The position numbers were made by a program, and so were the translations under genes. This document shows positions 32,441 to 43,385 of a DNA stretch of 64,000 nucleotides, one piece after another. How positions within the stretch are numbered: position 1 is the stretch's first letter; the number at the start of each line of letters is the position of its first letter. The stretch spans positions 1 to 64,000 of the forward strand of contig WHUX01000183.1 of assembly GCA_015179025.1 (NCBI GenBank). The letters are read 5' to 3'. Source of the stretch: Terfezia claveryi. Its lineage: Eukaryota; Ascomycota; Pezizomycetes; Pezizales; Pezizaceae. The notes under the pieces were generated by a model. That model saw nothing but the letters and a program-made list of their open reading frames with translations, made no database searches and was not told the origin of the DNA.

Positions 32441-35077
32441 TCAGACTGGTTGGTAGGGGTGGGGGTTCTGCATTGACTTCTTACCCAGCTGTCGTTGGCC
32501 TCCAGCAGTCCCGAATCGCTCCACTAATTGACCCACTTTTATCACTATATCTGCGGTGGTAAAGGGTTTCGTGATGATGTCGTCCATGCCGGCTTGAATC
32601 ATCTCGGCCACTAAAAACAGCCAACAAATTAGTAGCAACAAATTAATTCATGACAAAATGGAGAGAGCACTTGCCCTGCTCATGCCTCGCATGTCCACTA
32701 GTCCCTAAAATCGGTATATGTCTCCTCAGCCGTCCCTCCGCCTCCTCCTGCCGGATCTTCCTCGTCGCCGTATTTCCATCCATAACCGGCATCTCCATAT
32801 CCATCAATACAACATCCACCTTCTCCCCACCCTCCTGCCCAAACTCACTTGCCTCTACAAACTCTAGTCCTTCCTGACCATTATTCGCAAGATGGGTAAT
32901 GCATCCTCTCTTGCAAAGCTGACGGCAGAGGATCCGTTGGTTGATGAAGTTGTCGTCAACAATTAGTACTCTGTAGGGCTGGATCTCCCTAGAAGGGGAT
33001 TTTCGGCCTTTACATTCTTCGAGTATATCACTACCCGCTGCGATCAGCTGTCCAAGTGTGGGTGATGATTGAGCACGACGGACAGTCATGCGTGGCTGAG
33101 CAGTGATGTGTTCCGGAATAAAGCTAGCAAGAGGTCTATTCTCCTCTCGAGCTAAGATTCGACCCAAGGGCCCTCCGTCGGTAGATGAGCCTCTAGGGTG
33201 AGTGGCGTCGTTTATGATATGCAGCCTGGTGATCGGGTCGCTCTCTTGCGCATCAAGAGGAGGAACAGTTCTCCGAGCCCTGATATAAAAGGCGAATTCG
33301 CTTCCTTTGCCCTCCTCAGACCATACCCCGATTCTTCCACCCTGAAGCCCACACAATTTTCTGCAAATAAACAGCCCCAGTCCACTACCTCCATAGGTCA
33401 CATTTGTCTTGGGCGCCTGCGCGAACCGATTAAAGAGCTTCTTTAGCTTTTGCCAATCAGTACTAATTCCTATTCCGGTATCTCGGACATTGACGTGGAG
33501 ATAAACCGGTTCCCCATTCCCCCATCCTTCACCTTCAATTTTACCATCGTCACCGCTACTATCATCCGCGTTCATACTATCGGTGTCATCGCCTGGATCT
33601 GTAGAATCATCAACACTCAGCTCGGCGGATGGATAAGTGACAGCACCAGAGTGGAGTGGCCGCTCAGTACACGCGCCAAGGGTGACTCTAATCTCGCGGC
33701 GTCCAGCTCGTAAGGCTGTGAATTTGATTGCATTTGTGATGAGGTTGACGACGATTTGGCTAAACCGGGAAGGATCGCATTTCACCCAATTGAGCGCAAG
33801 TTTTTGGTATGAGTCTTCTATAATAAGGACTGCTGTGATGCCCTTGACCTGCAATTCGAATTGGAATATCTTTAGAGTCAGAAATATTGAACGATGAATC
33901 TGCACGTCCATAGGGACCACACTAAGGATCATTGAATTCGAATCCAGTTTTGACACTGTAAGGACATCGTCGATGATCCTTAATTGAGTCTGAACACACA
34001 TCACGATCGTATTCGCCGCCTCTGCAATATCATCAATATTCAAATAGCCACCCTGATGCTTATATTCCTTAATCCCAATTAGAATGCTAACGGCGCTCTG
34101 CATTGCCGCACTGAACGGATTCCTTAGCTCATGACTGAAAATATCCATGAACCGCTGCTGTTGACATCGCCTCGTAACCGCCTCTTCTGTCAACTGTCGC
34201 TGATGTCCCTCCGCAAGTTTAACTTGGGTGATGTCCGCAAGGGTGAGCATATAACCCCTCGGCGCCCGACTCTGCATTACCATGTTGCATGATACCCAGT
34301 ATTTCCATCCCCGCTCTGGGTAGTCGTGACCCATCCTGGCTTCCCACTGGGCAGGGCGCCCTCTGGCGATAGCTTGGTGGAAAATCTCGTGAACGCGCTC
34401 GCGATCCTCCTCACATACACAGGTGAGATAGTCTTTATTATCTCCCTCCGTCTGAAGTGTAGCTAGTTCTTGGAAAGAGCTATTTGTGAACGTCAGATCT
34501 CCATTGATGTCGACAAATGCCAGTCCGACCGCCATCGACTCGACTGCTCTTGTAAAAAGTAGCTCAACGTCTCGGAGCGCTTTGGTCCGGGTATCTAGCG
34601 ATTTACTGACTTCAGAAGTCTGCATATGCTCCATATTAGTTGGTGTAACAGCTTTGAACAAGTCGATTAAGCTACCTGTATGCAACCTGATTTGTGGCCG
34701 GTGGGAGCTGTGTCTGCTCCCATATAATTTAATGCAGTTACTGCCGTTAACTCCTCCGATTTAAGAACCCGAGACCGTATCCCCGAGCCTGCAACTACTA
34801 CTCCCGCGGGACACTCTGCATCCAAACCGCTGTCCATCACCCCACCTGTCCATACTGTAGATTGCTTCCGTGTTAACATTTCAAAAGCTCCATTCTCAAA
34901 CAGGGTATCTGTAACGATCAAATGTTTTTGTACCTCACCCTGTGGTCCAAGATTTCGTATCATTGATGTAGGTCGCATAATTAACGACGGTCTATTGTCC
35001 TGAGTTAGCATCCCCATCAGACACTCCCTACACACATCACCACCAGGTTGACAGCTTCCACATGTGTATTGCTGCAT
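32441..35077 (-). CDS. Hybrid histidine kinase (PAS, HisKA, HATPase, receiver)
   Basis: Predicted 838 residues in three exons: 35077-34676, 34619-32675 and 32610-32441. Intron 1 is 56 nt, GT-AG. Intron 2 is 64 nt with a GC donor (GCAAGT) and TAG acceptor. Splicing it restores EQVAEMIQAGMDDIITKPF, whereas reading through gives a stop soon after. Residues 1-134 carry a CX2C-X6-CX2C cluster (C6, C9, C16, C19). A PAS-type region at about 160-270 includes VGLAFVDINGDLTFTNSSF. The H-box is FSHELRNP with H297. The N-box has N430, G1 is DTGIG (D514), and G2 is GGSGLG (544-549). An acidic Asp/Ser insert (about 470-500) splits the ATPase domain. The receiver begins VLIVDDN (D689-D690), has phospho-acceptor D741 in LMDMEMPVMDG, and conserved K797. 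No membrane segments are seen, so it is likely cytosolic and signals to a histidine phosphotransfer protein. All catalytic residues are present. The fungal group is not assigned. Confidence 0.93.
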
Positions 35078-36209
35078 AATGTCTCTTACTTTTCTTCCTG
35101 GTTGTAAATTGTTCTGTTCTCACGGGTTTGCTGCAAAAGCTTTCACCACTGGGTATTCCCCACCTAAATACGCAACAATCCTCCCATAGACGATAACCGT
35201 GTTAGGACAGTGATATCACTTGCCGGCCCCTACTCTCGATCACTGGAAATAGCTAGAACTGTAAATGGTGAGATTCCCTGTATTCTTAAGTTGTCGATCT
35301 AAATACGCCTAGCAGCGCTAGCTCCAATCCCGACCCGGCGAGAGCCCGTGATCCGTGGGCAAGAACGGCCTATATGAGACATTATGACCCCTCCACATAA
35401 GTATCTGGTTGACGGAATCGTTAAGTGCTGTTTTGTGGTAGTCTGTTTATAGCAGTTTGTTTTGTAGTGTACGGCGTACAGCACAGGGAATCTATATATT
35501 TTCCTACAGTCTCATGACAGAGGTTCGCGTTGTTGCACAAGAGTGAGTAAGTAAGCAATGTCCTTTGTCTGGCCGATTGCGGGTTATCAGACCCTAAAAA
35601 AAAAGAAAAAAAATGTCATGGAACGTGAAATGAACACGAGTCCGGTTGGGATGTCCGGCATTCTAACATCGCGGCGCGCTTTATGACTGCGGACTTTAGT
35701 TAATGTAGAATAAAGCAATTTTTGATTTAGGTGTTATGTACATTAGAATACGAGATTCCGCATGCCAGTCTCTTTGTACTTATGGTAATTATACTGCATA
35801 TAGTTCAGATACAGTATATTCTAAACTCACTCTGTCCTGTGGGCTTTGTTTTCCTCACTTATATCGGTAACATCAATTCTAAATCCAAGTCATCCAGCTT
35901 CTTAGTCTGGTTGGCACCCAGCTTCTAAAGTTGCAAATTGCATCTCGGCATCGGTCTCTGGATATTTATAAATAATCATTGTACAGAGGTGGGCATGCTT
36001 AGCTATGCTATACAAGTCCGAATGGTAATACTACCGTCAAGATGCCAAGGCCAGTTCACTTAAGAAGTAGTAATCATCCTGAACTTCAGAAGTGCCCGCT
36101 ACTAATAATTTCATGGTAGGATTAAACTAAGTAAATAGAGAGGCAAAGGCATTAGCTGCAATTATTCTGGTAGATTGGTTCGGGTATGTATGCACTATAC
36201 TTACTTTTT
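35078..36209. other. Upstream flank of the kinase; no gene seen
   Basis: It contains the probable kinase promoter. A TAGTCTGGTTGGCACCC motif lies near 35905-35921, shared with 51372 and partly with 1530. No coding region is supported. Confidence 0.4.
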
Positions 36210-36740
36210 TTATTTTAATTTTAATGAATACGCATTACTCATACGCAGTCCCAGCAAGGGCACCGTGGTGACCCACCCGGAAACCCGCGTAGATTCAGGA
36301 TAAGACAAGTTAATCGGCCAGATCCGCTACTATATACAGGTCTCAATGGGGGGGGGGTCCATGAAGAACCACCCGGAATCCTGGCTGGAACCGGAATTAA
36401 CCTGCCTGGTCCGGCGCCTATAGGTACACCGCGGTGACAAAAACCAAAAGGCAACAGCAAATATAAGTAACAATGTAAACTCGAGAGCCAATTGGTAAAC
36501 GAAATACAGGAAACTCAAGTGAAGCGGAATTCGGTGACCGGCTAATGCCAGATGACCAAGACAAACTGCACCCTCGTATGATATCAAATATTAATTAAGA
36601 CTTGAAGGCGAATAAACTCAAGTGAGGCAAGACTCCCTGGCTACGGCCCGCTCCAAACCTGTTCCGTCTCCGTTCTATCAGTGGCCCCCTCTTCCTGCTA
36701 GTTGTCTGTAAAGGAAACTGAAGAAGATGGGCCTGGCTTT
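36210..36740 (-). mobile_element. LINE 3' end and UTR, minus orientation
   Basis: A T-rich start near 36206-36224, GAATACGCATTACTCATACG then CAGTCCCAGCAAGGGC, and a GACAAGTTAATCGGCCAGATCC box. Downstream the AAAAGGCAACAGCAAATATA and GGCTAATGCCAGATGACC segments match the LINE 3' UTR at 45925-46450 and 51650-52000. A second, partial box near 36390-36420 suggests a duplication of the end. Confidence 0.75.
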
Positions 36741-37699
36741 ATATAACGGTATATAAGTTTCGTTTACCTACATATCTATACTAGTCTGGTTTGTACTTTC
36801 TACATATCAGCTCCGTTGGCTTTGTAGGCAGCGAACAGCTGAATGACCTTCAAGTGGTAGAATTACCACATAGTCTCATAGACAGCTAGACTTCAAACCT
36901 AGCCCCGTGGTGAAAGGCTCGCAGATGTTGTAGAAGAAGTGTTATTTGGGGGTCCAGATGTTGATCTCGAAACTGGGAGGTAATAGCAACTCCCTATATG
37001 TAAAATCATATTCCTCTGAGCACCCGGGACGTGCTGGTCAAGCGTTAACGGGTTTGCATAATAGACAAGCCTAGTTAGGCAAGCTTTGGCTAGGGCTTTA
37101 GAGATTAAATATCTGCAAGTCAATTTACTGTCTGGGGCGAGAACGGTAAGGTTGAAAGTATAGCTTTTCGGGGTCTTTTGGAGCCGCTTGGTACAATACA
37201 AACATCAAATTGTTAATTATTTAATAGAGAGGTTTAGAATAGCTTGTAACCACAGTAACGCAACTAACTAATGCACCTGCTGGGTTCGTGCTAGGATGGC
37301 AGGGATTAAAAGATATCTAGCGTACAGGGGTCCAAAACCTCTCTAATAAATGAGTGGAAGGTAATAGCTAGAAGTCCTTCGGGTCTCACTTCCTGAACTC
37401 CAAGCCATGGCACTTGTTGGAAGAGTGGGTTTAGCCCATGTACCGTATATGACAGTATTCTATTGGCTTGAGATCCCGCTGAGGTAGATTAGCGTGAAAT
37501 CAGGCGTTTACGCTCATGCGGAAGCCAAATCCGGGCATGTCAAAAAAGGATTTATAATTCAGATATTTTTCGTCACTGAACCGTGCCCGATTTCGATTTC
37601 CTGGTGATTGCACTAGAGTAAGAATGTGGGACTGTGTATGGTGGGTAGCGCCGTAGGAATTGTGCCGGGGGGTAACCACGACGAATAGTCAATAGTTAA
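36741..37699. other. No recognised gene
   Basis: A minus frame of 100 codons at 36899-37201 has no domain I recognise. Nothing else was noticed. Confidence 0.35.
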
Positions 37700-38130
37700 G
37701 ATAGTTCATCTATTTGCACCATAATTCTGCAAGTTGGGATTGATATAAATGAAATCTGGATGCATATGTAGGCATATATTTAAATAAAATCACGTAAATA
37801 CTATCTGTAAAATTCAAAGTCTTCCCAACAAAGTCTATCCAATACTAAACAATCGCCATATATGAGGAATGAAACTAGATATACCTTCTCAACGATAAGC
37901 TTAATCAAGGCGTGAGCTATTTCCTCCGCAAGTTTGGCCCGTCAGCATACACCAGTGCCTCCTGGGGTGCAATTATCATTGGTGAGTATACCATTAAGTT
38001 TTAGCAATTCCGTGAGCTCAGCCTTCAAAAAGTTCTCCACTTCGAGGTTTGTAGACATTGTTATTGCAGCTATTGTTGTTTTCCTCTCTCTGTCTGTCCC
38101 AGTGGTATGAAGTTAGATTTGCCTAGCTAA
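37700..38130 (-). pseudogene. Small-ORF element, copy 2 (disrupted)
   Basis: The minus strand carries the AATAACAATG start (ATG at 38058-38056), then MSTNLEVENFLKAELTELLK and a segment up to a TGA at 37944-37942 after 38 codons. Beyond the stop, KLAEEIAHALIKLIV continues the family pattern before the frame is joined by deletion to the TATATCTAGTTTCATTCCTC block near 37880. The 3' part (37700-37790) has TATAAATGAAATCTGGATGC, matching the other copies. The copy is therefore truncated internally and nonsense-mutated. Confidence 0.7.
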
Positions 38131-39708
38131 AAACTGAGAGGTGTGTTACTGCACTGGTTGCAGCAATGGCTAGAAAGTCACGAACCATTATTAACCATAA
38201 GTTTGGGTTGTTGAAAGCATAGGTTCTCCACAATGTTATTTTTTCTTGAGCCAAGCTATCTTTAACGGGAAATAACAGATTGATGGACAAGGTTTCACAA
38301 TTCAGCCTTCAGCAGGTTCCTCTAGATTTACCTCAACCTCAGAGTGCACATTAATAGATATAGATGATGTTTAAACCAAGTATGGCCTCCAAATAATCAT
38401 CTTCAGAACTGTCCTATTCAAAAGAATTTGGAGTCGAAGGATGTGATATTTCAGACATAGAAGGGGGAGTATATTATACTGTCTAACTGAGTGTATCAAT
38501 TCTTCACATGACAAGGTTGTGGAAGGTTAGTGTCGTGGGTCCAAAATACTTGCTATAGCTTTGTGTGGCACAAGGTATTCTGCTATCCTTTCATTACCGC
38601 TGACATTAGATTCTGTTCTCGAAGCTTCTCTGCTAAAATTTCTAGTCAAGTAGCTAATGCACTGAAATATGGAAGCGGGAGGATAGTACTGGATATATAC
38701 CAACACAGAGATATTGAGGAATAAAAATCATGCACATCGTGTTGAAAAGTTCGGTCCGGAATAGGACGATACGTGGGATTCCAGAATTGCAATAAGGGGA
38801 GGGTTTTTAATCATAGCAAGCTAAAACCGCTACATGCTCACTTATAACCTGTATTAACTAGCTCATAAACATAGATACAATTGCTAGCTAATTTTCAAAT
38901 CAAGATGCAATAGTGCGAGTCGATCCTTCTTGTGCGGCTAATGAAAGGTGTCGGAATAGGTATCCTATTGCGTAGCTGGTAAATGTTGGTGATGATGTTG
39001 GAAGTGTCGCAATTGTACACTTGCAGTTTTAAACTTTCCTGCTACTTTCCATAGCAGTGGATAAAATAATTTATATAATGATGTCCTGGCTCATCCTGAA
39101 TCGAGATGCGAATCAACAACTTTCGACTGTAGAAATAGATGTTAAACCTACGAGAACCAGTACAAGGTGCCTACCGTAGAACTATCTATCTTGAGCTCTT
39201 GATCTGTCGGTGGAGGTTGTGATGTCAACATGGCATTAACTGGATATGAAGCAGCACAAACAAAGAAAACACGGTACAGAGCAAGGGTGGGACCGCAGCG
39301 CATCTTGACAGTGTCTTACACAGTGGGTACCTACTGTTAGTTCACGGTTGCAGCAGCGTCCGGGCGCGAGCCGGCTCGTCTCATGCCCAGACCTTAGTGT
39401 ATAGCTGCTCTGATGTCCACTTGTAGGTATTTGTCTTGAAGTGTCCGACAGGTACGGATGAAAATAACTGTTTTAAAGTTGTGCGTTGACATCGAACTCT
39501 GGATTGAGCTGTGGTTCCATTGGTATTGCAACGTTGTAGGTGGTCTGAATCTTCAATATTGATCATATTTCCCCATCGCATATCGATAGAATCACTTGAG
39601 GCCTCATTGCCTCTTCGATCGACGTTGGGCAAAATTCTGGTATTTTACTTTAAATAACCTGCTTTATTCTTGATCGGCGCCCTCTGCATGTACTTTACGG
39701 AACTAACC
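38131..39708. other. No gene seen
   Basis: AT-rich, with short frames only. The upstream, 5' part of small-ORF copy 2 may extend a few hundred bases into it. Confidence 0.4.
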
Positions 39709-39723
39709 ATGGAAAACACCGAG

Positions 39724-40007
39724 TAGGTTCGAATCCTGCCCCTGCCAAAGGTTTTTCTAACAGCCAAGGAACAGGGGTTTGTCCTAAAGAGGTTTCCCCC
39801 TGTTGGCTTAGTCAAAGACACTCTACGGAGTTAAGTCTTGGCAAGTCCCAAATGGCCTTGGTAGGGGTGGATTGGGGGGTTAGGGTGGCCAAGTTGTTCC
39901 GTTGGCAAGTGTGGAGGCAGACCAAGTCTTCTAAAGATGCGGTAAACGGGGCCGTCTCATAGCCTAAGGCTCCATAGACGTACAGACTTCAAAAAAAAAA
40001 AAAAAAA
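39724..40007 (+). mobile_element. 5'-truncated tRNA-derived SINE with target duplication
   Basis: The body starts TAGGTTCGAATCCTGCCCCT, in which GGTTCGAATCC (39726-39736) is a perfect RNA polymerase III B box. It ends CCATAGACGTACAGACTTC plus an A-tail. Perfect 15-bp direct repeats ATGGAAAACACCGAG flank it at 39709-39723 and 40008-40022. The A box and tRNA 5' half are missing, so this copy is 5'-truncated, as expected for target-primed reverse transcription. The last 80 nt recur at 12464, 15850, 23745 and 62351, defining a family. It lies about 300 bp downstream of the F-box-like gene's stop codon. Confidence 0.88.
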
Positions 40008-40323
40008 ATGGAAAACACCGAGCGAATACTCTGGCCTAATTTGGTCAGGACTATTATGGCAAATAGGACAGTCGGCAATAGTATCTTGTCTGGTTGTGGA
40101 ATAAGAAATCTGACTCACGCTATGACTACAAGTATGGCGAGATTTGGTACCCCGTTAGACTATGATAGCCTTGAGACGCACCAAGGTAATAATGGATTAA
40201 ATATGAAACCCAACAGAGGATTCATATAACATCATCAACGTGTGTCTCAAAGCCCAGGTTTCGCGGACGTCAACAGATAGTTTAGAGTACTGTATCAGAT
40301 TGGGGCTTTCCTAACAACTAACT

Positions 40324-41112
40324 TTACCCTGATGCAGTCAAATACATTGCGCAGAATTCTACATCCTCCGAACCAGACTTGAGTTCCTGTGGCAATTCTA
40401 CCAATGCCACCAGTTTGCTCTTAATAGGGACATTCTCAATGGCTACCAAATTCTTATCCCCTGTACACTGTGCCCGATTTTTAAGTGTACATATACACCT
40501 AGTGTGTGTTGTTTGGACGTCGTCCCACTGAAGAGTAGGCACTACGTACCTCTGTAATTCAGGCACTATATACTGCTTGTTTGCCCAGTACAAGGTCGAC
40601 CCCGGGATGCAGCTGTTATTGTGTAAGGTAGCACACGATGAACATAAGGTTTGGACCCCAACACCCTGCATTACATGTACACGGTCTGATGGCCTTGAGC
40701 GGTCTAGAAGTATCTTCGTGGCCTGAAGGACATCTAGGTCCTTAGTTTTGACCCTTTGCGCGAACGGCGCTATAACTATAGCCTTATGTAACCAGAGCTC
40801 AGAGCGTACCATAAATGGTTTCTCGAGCATTCGGACCAACTGTCTACAGCGTGCGCACACAATCGCTTGGCAATTCCGACAGGACCTGAGCCGCAATGTA
40901 CAACTAGGAAAGGGGGAGCACAGTGGGGCCACAGATGTCGTAAGGATGGAATTGAAGGCCCGGCAGGTTCGGGCGAGGTGAATGATATCTTGGCGATGGC
41001 TGTAGAAGAGGATGAGTTGTAGTGTTGGGAAGTTCATCAATATACGTGCCAGCAGTTCCTTACTGCCAGGTGTGGGTGCAGATTTGAATTCGACATCGTC
41101 GGAGGTTGACAT
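40324..41112 (-). CDS. F-box-like cysteine-rich protein
   Basis: A single-exon frame of 262 codons. Residues about 29-57 (PTLQLILFYSHRQDIIHLAR then TCRAFNSIL) resemble an F-box-like helical motif, which in other proteins docks substrate adaptors on SCF ubiquitin ligases. Cys pairs follow: C78-X2-C81, C86-X2-C89, C157-X2-C160, then C168 and C206-X-C208, suggesting metal binding. There are no signal or membrane segments. The ATG at 41112 is the first in frame and the sequence just before it (GTCAACCTCC on the plus strand) is unremarkable. The F-box call is from pattern only. It could instead be an uncharacterised fungal zinc-binding family. Frame length and composition argue for a real gene, but no intron or homolog confirms it. 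Confidence 0.6.
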   Translation of the reverse strand: MSTSDDVEFKSAPTPGSKELLARILMNFPTLQLILFYSHRQDIIHLARTCRAFNSILTTSVAPLCSPFPSCTLRLRSCRNCQAIVCARCRQLVRMLEKPFMVRSELWLHKAIVIAPFAQRVKTKDLDVLQATKILLDRSRPSDRVHVMQGVGVQTLCSSCATLHNNSCIPGSTLYWANKQYIVPELQRYVVPTLQWDDVQTTHTRCICTLKNRAQCTGDKNLVAIENVPIKSKLVALVELPQELKSGSEDVEFCAMYLTASG

Positions 41113-41359
41113 GATAATCGATATTATTTGGTAGTACTAGTGGCACGTTAGTAAAATTGAAGGTGCAAGGAGAATTGAGAATGGGTCAGTACGGGGATGT
41201 GGCCCAGCTTATATCAGAACATATCTCTGGCTGACTCCAGGGATCAAATTGGGTCGTGTAAGAGAGACCGGTGGTCAAGTCCAGATCATGTATGTTTTTT
41301 TTTGTTACCTCATCCGTAACGAGTGCATGTTCAGTTCCCTAATGTCGGTTTGTCAGTGA
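41113..41359. other. 5' flank of the F-box-like gene
   Basis: Probable promoter region; no specific site recognised. A T-run lies near 41295. Confidence 0.35.
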
Positions 41360-42340
41360 GAGTCGACCTATTGCCGCTGGGTTACAGTTGGAAGAATCCA
41401 TTTACCAAATTTCCACAGACTATCGTTAGATTGTTCCATTCACCAATCGATTAGTCAATAGGTCAATAGATCAACCAAACCAGCCCCTCGTCCAACTGGG
41501 ACCGAATAGGAGTAATGAGTATTTTCAGCAATTGCATAACTTATGCAGGTAGCTACACCCTTGTTTCACCCTACCACAAAAAGGTTGACAGAACCGGGCA
41601 CCAATCCCCGATTTCCGAATGAGATGGCCATTCCCAACTGCTAGCGCATTTATTTTTGAATGGATTGCCAAATCGAACTGTAATTAGACTGGTCCTTCCC
41701 TTCGGTGAGATGGTCATTTCTATTCTCAAGGTCATGTAGCCTATTACTAAGCGGGCATATGCGTATGGTATGCCCATACCACAACTTAGCCTGGTTGGAC
41801 ACAACTGGTGAGCTGGTTATGAGTTATCGGTTTGTAGGCGCATATCCGTATTGAGAACGTAAAATAAAGATTCAACATTCACTGGGGGTTTACAGGTACC
41901 TAGCTACTATTAGATAATTTCATATCTCTGTTACATATGTACATACCTGTTCTCCTATTGAAGCCAAGGTCCGATGTGGGCATATACCTCAGGGGTTTCA
42001 ATGAGGAACTCGGAAACCACAGAACCTGCGATGCATAAAGCTATTACCTTGACTGATGTAAATGTGTTCACAAGCATACTCTCCCTAGGCGCCCAACATC
42101 GATGTGGCATCACTTGAAATTAGCATAGGCGTTAGTACCTATCGGCATCTAGGGGTGACGGCACTGTATTAGTTTATTGAGCCCAGTTTTTTGTGGTAGG
42201 GGTCAAACAATTTCTGGTTGAATTAATTCTATTGATCCATTCCGTAATCTATTGGTGAATGGAACAAGGTCTGTGCGAAATTGGTGAATTGGTTGTTCCA
42301 ACTGACCCAGTGGCATACGTATGGAACGGAAGAACTGGGT
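41360..42340. repeat. Inverted duplication (arms ~95 bp, ~800-bp spacer)
   Basis: Plus strand 41360-41455 and minus strand 42335-42245 are related. Their best part is TTGTTCCATTCACCAATCGA plus TTA at 41431-41453 against its inverse at 42245-42267, with one mismatch in 23. The right arm is the 3' end of the frame at 42229-42573, so part of that coding-like sequence has been copied in inverse orientation. Confidence 0.75.
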
Positions 42341-42690
42341 TCCTGATATGGTGCAACCAGTAAAATGATGGGGCCTTTATTCGTGACCACGTAGGTGAGA
42401 CCTTTCAAGCTATATTGGAGTGGGACTTTGTCGTACCGTGGATCTTGAACCTTGTCTAATGCCTGCCGGTGATCTTGTAATGCCAGGACAATGCATATCT
42501 TAACGCCACTGTGTCGTTTTGCCCACATGAATTTCCTTGGTCTCTCCAATATCCTCCGCGACACTTTCTTCACCTAATGACCGCGGGTGATCGTAATATA
42601 GAAGTTGCGCAATCCTTGCTATAGCTCCTTGGTTGCCCAGAGCTACTCTATCCCCTTTGGGAATGGGCTTCCTATAAAGCACTGGGATTG
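42229..42690 (-). pseudogene. Unrecognised frameshifted coding sequence
   Basis: Two overlapping minus frames, 42500-42682 and 42229-42573, read as a continuous protein if a frameshift near 42535 is allowed. The upstream part reads RVALGNQGAIARIAQLLYYD and the downstream part MWAKRHSGVKICIVLALQDH, then a segment rich in hydrophobic strands. No intron signals explain the shift. I do not recognise the family. The 3' end is duplicated in inverse orientation near 41360-41455. Confidence 0.35.
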
Positions 42691-43385
42691 GGTGAAATAT
42701 AATACACTGAGTGGCAGCTGCCCTGTATGATTCACTTCAAGAGCAGAGGTCGTGCTCGAATATTTCGAGGTCATGATTTGTTGATCGTCCATATCCGTAA
42801 CCCAGAGTCCTCTGCACCAGGTATATAGTACGTGTGGAGTACCCTTAAATTCTAACTAGAGCCTGCCCATATATGACAATAAATATCCTCTTTTGTGGCA
42901 CTGGTTGTGCTGCGTTCGTATCTTAGCACAGAGCATTCTTTATCCACAATACCAAAAAAAATTATTCCTGAGATAAATAAAACCACACTGAATCAAAATA
43001 CCGCACTTGATTCCCAAGAAACACATGTATCAAGTTCAGCCCTCCAAACCATTTGGCACCGTTTCCCCCAGAGCAACTTTTAGTACCCGGTGCCTTCAAC
43101 TCAGAGCGACATCCAGAACCTTAGCGATGAAAGAATAAATAAGGACTTCAGTTCGCATGCAGAACCTTGAGATTTGTTGATGTTGGGAAAGGAGTGGTAT
43201 ATTTCGCAGGCTGAGAATCTAGAAATTTGACACCTGGAAGGCTGAGGAGGGACTCGCGCTATGGGAACTGGTATAAGTTAAATAGTATAGGCGGAGTACT
43301 GCCAAAGCCGAATTGAATGTTTTAACAACTGAAAGGAAAAAGGCATCAGCCTAATTATCGATCCGCGTCCTCGAACCTTGGAGCC
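42691..43385. other. 3' flank of the DnaJ gene; no gene seen
   Basis: AT-rich, short frames only. Confidence 0.4.

Noticed and set aside
39660..39750. A tRNA gene ending in the GGTTCGAATCC box
   Set aside because: The required 5' acceptor strand and A box are absent, and the box lies at the start of a SINE flanked by target duplications.
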